Positions 32,187 through 33,256 of a stretch of DNA of 33,256 nucleotides are shown piece by piece (the stretch's first letter is position 1; every line of letters begins with the position of its first letter). A program made the position numbers and the translations under genes. A model generated the notes under the pieces. It made no database searches. It was not told where the DNA came from and saw nothing but the letters and a program-made list of their open reading frames with translations. The DNA is from an uncultured Clostridium sp. (lineage in GTDB: Bacteria; Bacillota; Clostridia; Lachnospirales; Lachnospiraceae), in assembly GCA_945917985.1 (NCBI GenBank), contig CAMEIH010000031.1:1-33256 (forward strand). Direction: 5' to 3'.

Positions 32187-33119
32187 ATGGGATATCAGGC
32201 AATACCTTATGACAAAAGAATCAAAGAGAATATCAGAAATTATTCTTTTTCCAATCTTTACAACATGGATGTGGTGAAGAATTATCTTCAGAATCTTGCG
32301 GATGTTCTGGAAATCAATATTCTTCTTACGGACAGACACGGGGAAAAAGAAATCGTCATCGGTGACAGCTTCCTTGGCTTTTATCCGGATGTGGTGAATG
32401 AGCCGGGAAGAAAGGTGCGCGTGCAGAACCGCACCATCGGACATTTATATATTAAGGAAATTATTTCAGACAGGAACAGTGCGCAGATAAACAGTATGGT
32501 GGACAGCACCGTTCAGCTTTTGGAAGATCTTGGAGAGGAAACATATCTTCGCCATGAGACCAGTATCTATCTGGAGGAACTCGAGGTACTCCTTAAGGAA
32601 AAGCGCCGCCAGATCATTCAGAATGAGAAGAACGATGCACTCACAGGCGTCTTTCACAAGAATTATTTTGATGAAAGAATGGAGGTCATTGACCGCGCAG
32701 AGGTAGTGCCTGTAGCAGTGCTGAATGTGAATATCAATGACTGGAAGTTTGCCAATGACCATTTTGGGGATGAGGAAAGTGACAGGCTGATCAGGATCGT
32801 GGCAGAAATCCTGAAGAAGGAAGCCAAGCCTGACTTTATTGTAGGGAGGATTGACGGAGATGCATTCGGCGTGCTGATTCCCATGGCAACGGAAGGGGAA
32901 GCGGAAGAATATGCAAGACAGATCCAGAACGACTGTGATACATACGAGGACAAGGTTCTTGCTCCTTCTGTGGCTGTAGGCGTGGTATATAAGACGAATA
33001 TTGAAGAAAAGCTGGAGGACAAATTGTCAGATGCCGAGTATGAGATGTTCAACAATAAATTTGAAGTCAAAAATGCGCCGGGATATCAGGAGAGACTGAA
33101 AAAGGGAATTTCATTATAA
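32187..33119 (+). CDS. Degenerate GGDEF-domain protein
   Basis: The N-terminal 140 residues have a PAS/GAF-like feel (NLADVLEINILLTDRHGEKEIVIGDSFLG, then RTIGHLYIKE), a coiled coil (about 128-148), and a C-terminal GGDEF fold from about 150 (NDALTGVFHKNYFDERM). The active-site loop is DGDAF (223-227) instead of GGDEF; the other conserved strand reads VNINDWKFANDHFGDEESD. An RxxD inhibition site is not seen. Catalysis is therefore doubtful; GTP binding or a sensory role is more likely. CAGGAGAGG precedes the ATG by 7 nt. It has its own promoter and ends at a terminator. Confidence 0.8.
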   Translation: MGYQAIPYDKRIKENIRNYSFSNLYNMDVVKNYLQNLADVLEINILLTDRHGEKEIVIGDSFLGFYPDVVNEPGRKVRVQNRTIGHLYIKEIISDRNSAQINSMVDSTVQLLEDLGEETYLRHETSIYLEELEVLLKEKRRQIIQNEKNDALTGVFHKNYFDERMEVIDRAEVVPVAVLNVNINDWKFANDHFGDEESDRLIRIVAEILKKEAKPDFIVGRIDGDAFGVLIPMATEGEAEEYARQIQNDCDTYEDKVLAPSVAVGVVYKTNIEEKLEDKLSDAEYEMFNNKFEVKNAPGYQERLKKGISL

Positions 33120-33157
33120 TAAGATGTAAAAACGATTACTCGTAATATAAAAATAGG

Positions 33158-33200
33158 GCGATATCAAATCGGATAAACAGTCCGGGGTGATATCGCTTTT
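33158..33200 (+). terminator. Terminator after the GGDEF-like gene
   Basis: GCGATATCA (33158-33166) pairs with TGATATCGC (33188-33196); an inner CGGA/TCCG pair (33170-33173 / 33181-33184) sits in the loop. TTTT follows. Confidence 0.8.
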
Positions 33201-33204
33201 GATT

Positions 33205-33256
33205 GTGCGCCTGGCGGCGCACGTTTCCAATGGGTGCAAGTCGTGTGTTCTGCAAG
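33205..33256 (+). mobile_element. 5' end of a probable group IIC intron (cut by the window edge)
   Basis: The sequence starts with GTGCG, the bacterial group II intron 5' consensus, and forms a stem GTGCGCC-TGGC-GGCGCAC (33205-33222). ATGGGTGCAAGTC follows near 33233. The layout resembles the start of the Oceanobacillus iheyensis class IIC intron, as I recall it (GUGUGCC..., AUGGGUGCAGUC). Class C introns insert just after intrinsic terminators, which is exactly the position here. The rest of the element lies outside the window. Confidence 0.6.

Noticed and set aside
33201-33256. Reading the GC hairpin as a second terminator
   Set aside because: Stem GTGCGCC/GGCGCAC is not followed by a T-tract; the intron 5' end explains it better.
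1-33256. CRISPR array, prophage or transposase
   Set aside because: No regularly spaced repeats, no Cas, capsid, integrase or transposase genes were found on either strand.

Overview
The window looks like a chromosomal segment of a Clostridia bacterium, most probably Lachnospiraceae. Evidence: a Gram-positive PolC replicase, a pyruvate phosphate dikinase of 874 residues (the length known from Clostridium symbiosum), AGGAGG-type ribosome binding sites, TTGACA/TATAAT promoters with 17-bp spacers, moderate G+C, and hexuronate catabolism typical of gut clostridia. This assignment is inference from gene content; there is no rRNA in the window.

Layout. (1) 188-5930: ispG and polC, probably one operon behind a strong promoter, followed by a DegV protein (6022-6909) with its own promoter. 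(2) 6940-7350: two convergent tRNA genes, Val(CAC) on + and Glu(CTC) on -. (3) 7400-10722, minus strand: an ABC-F ATPase translationally coupled to a PHP/HAD two-domain phosphatase. Divergent from these, an MFS transporter and a glycerophosphodiesterase (10932-13118). (4) ppdK (13356-15980), behind a promoter whose -10 box lies inside a perfect inverted repeat, with a structured leader and a structured 3' region. (5) 16240-19080: a visibly more AT-rich block. It holds two tandem promoters, a roughly 80-nt three-hairpin RNA ending in an intrinsic terminator, a DUF3800 gene whose ribosome site starts right at the terminator T-tract, an ANT(6)-family nucleotidyltransferase and a NapH-like 4Fe-4S membrane protein. 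(6) 18967-22303: a 7TMR-DISM/LytS-type sensor kinase whose 3' end overlaps an ADP-ribosylglycohydrolase gene. (7) A double-ACT protein (-) and an HD-GYP response regulator (+). (8) An AraC regulator divergent from uxuA-uxuB-nfo. (9) A KdpE-like regulator and a short KdpD-like kinase (-) with a promoter predicting leaderless mRNA. (10) An uncharacterised protein overlapping a metallo-beta-lactamase-fold gene, then a degenerate GGDEF protein. (11) At the right edge, directly after a terminator, the 5' end of a probable group IIC intron.

How the genes fit together. uxuA and uxuB turn fructuronate/mannonate from glucuronate into 2-keto-3-deoxygluconate precursors, with the AraC protein as likely local regulator. 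HD-GYP and GGDEF proteins point to c-di-GMP signalling, though the GGDEF site is degenerate. Most signalling proteins (LytS-like kinase, HD-GYP regulator) lack an adjacent partner. The most unusual unit is the DUF3800 gene with its upstream structured RNA: its architecture (promoter, small structured RNA, terminator, then gene) resembles RNA-protein pairs such as type III toxin-antitoxin loci, but no function is shown by sequence alone.
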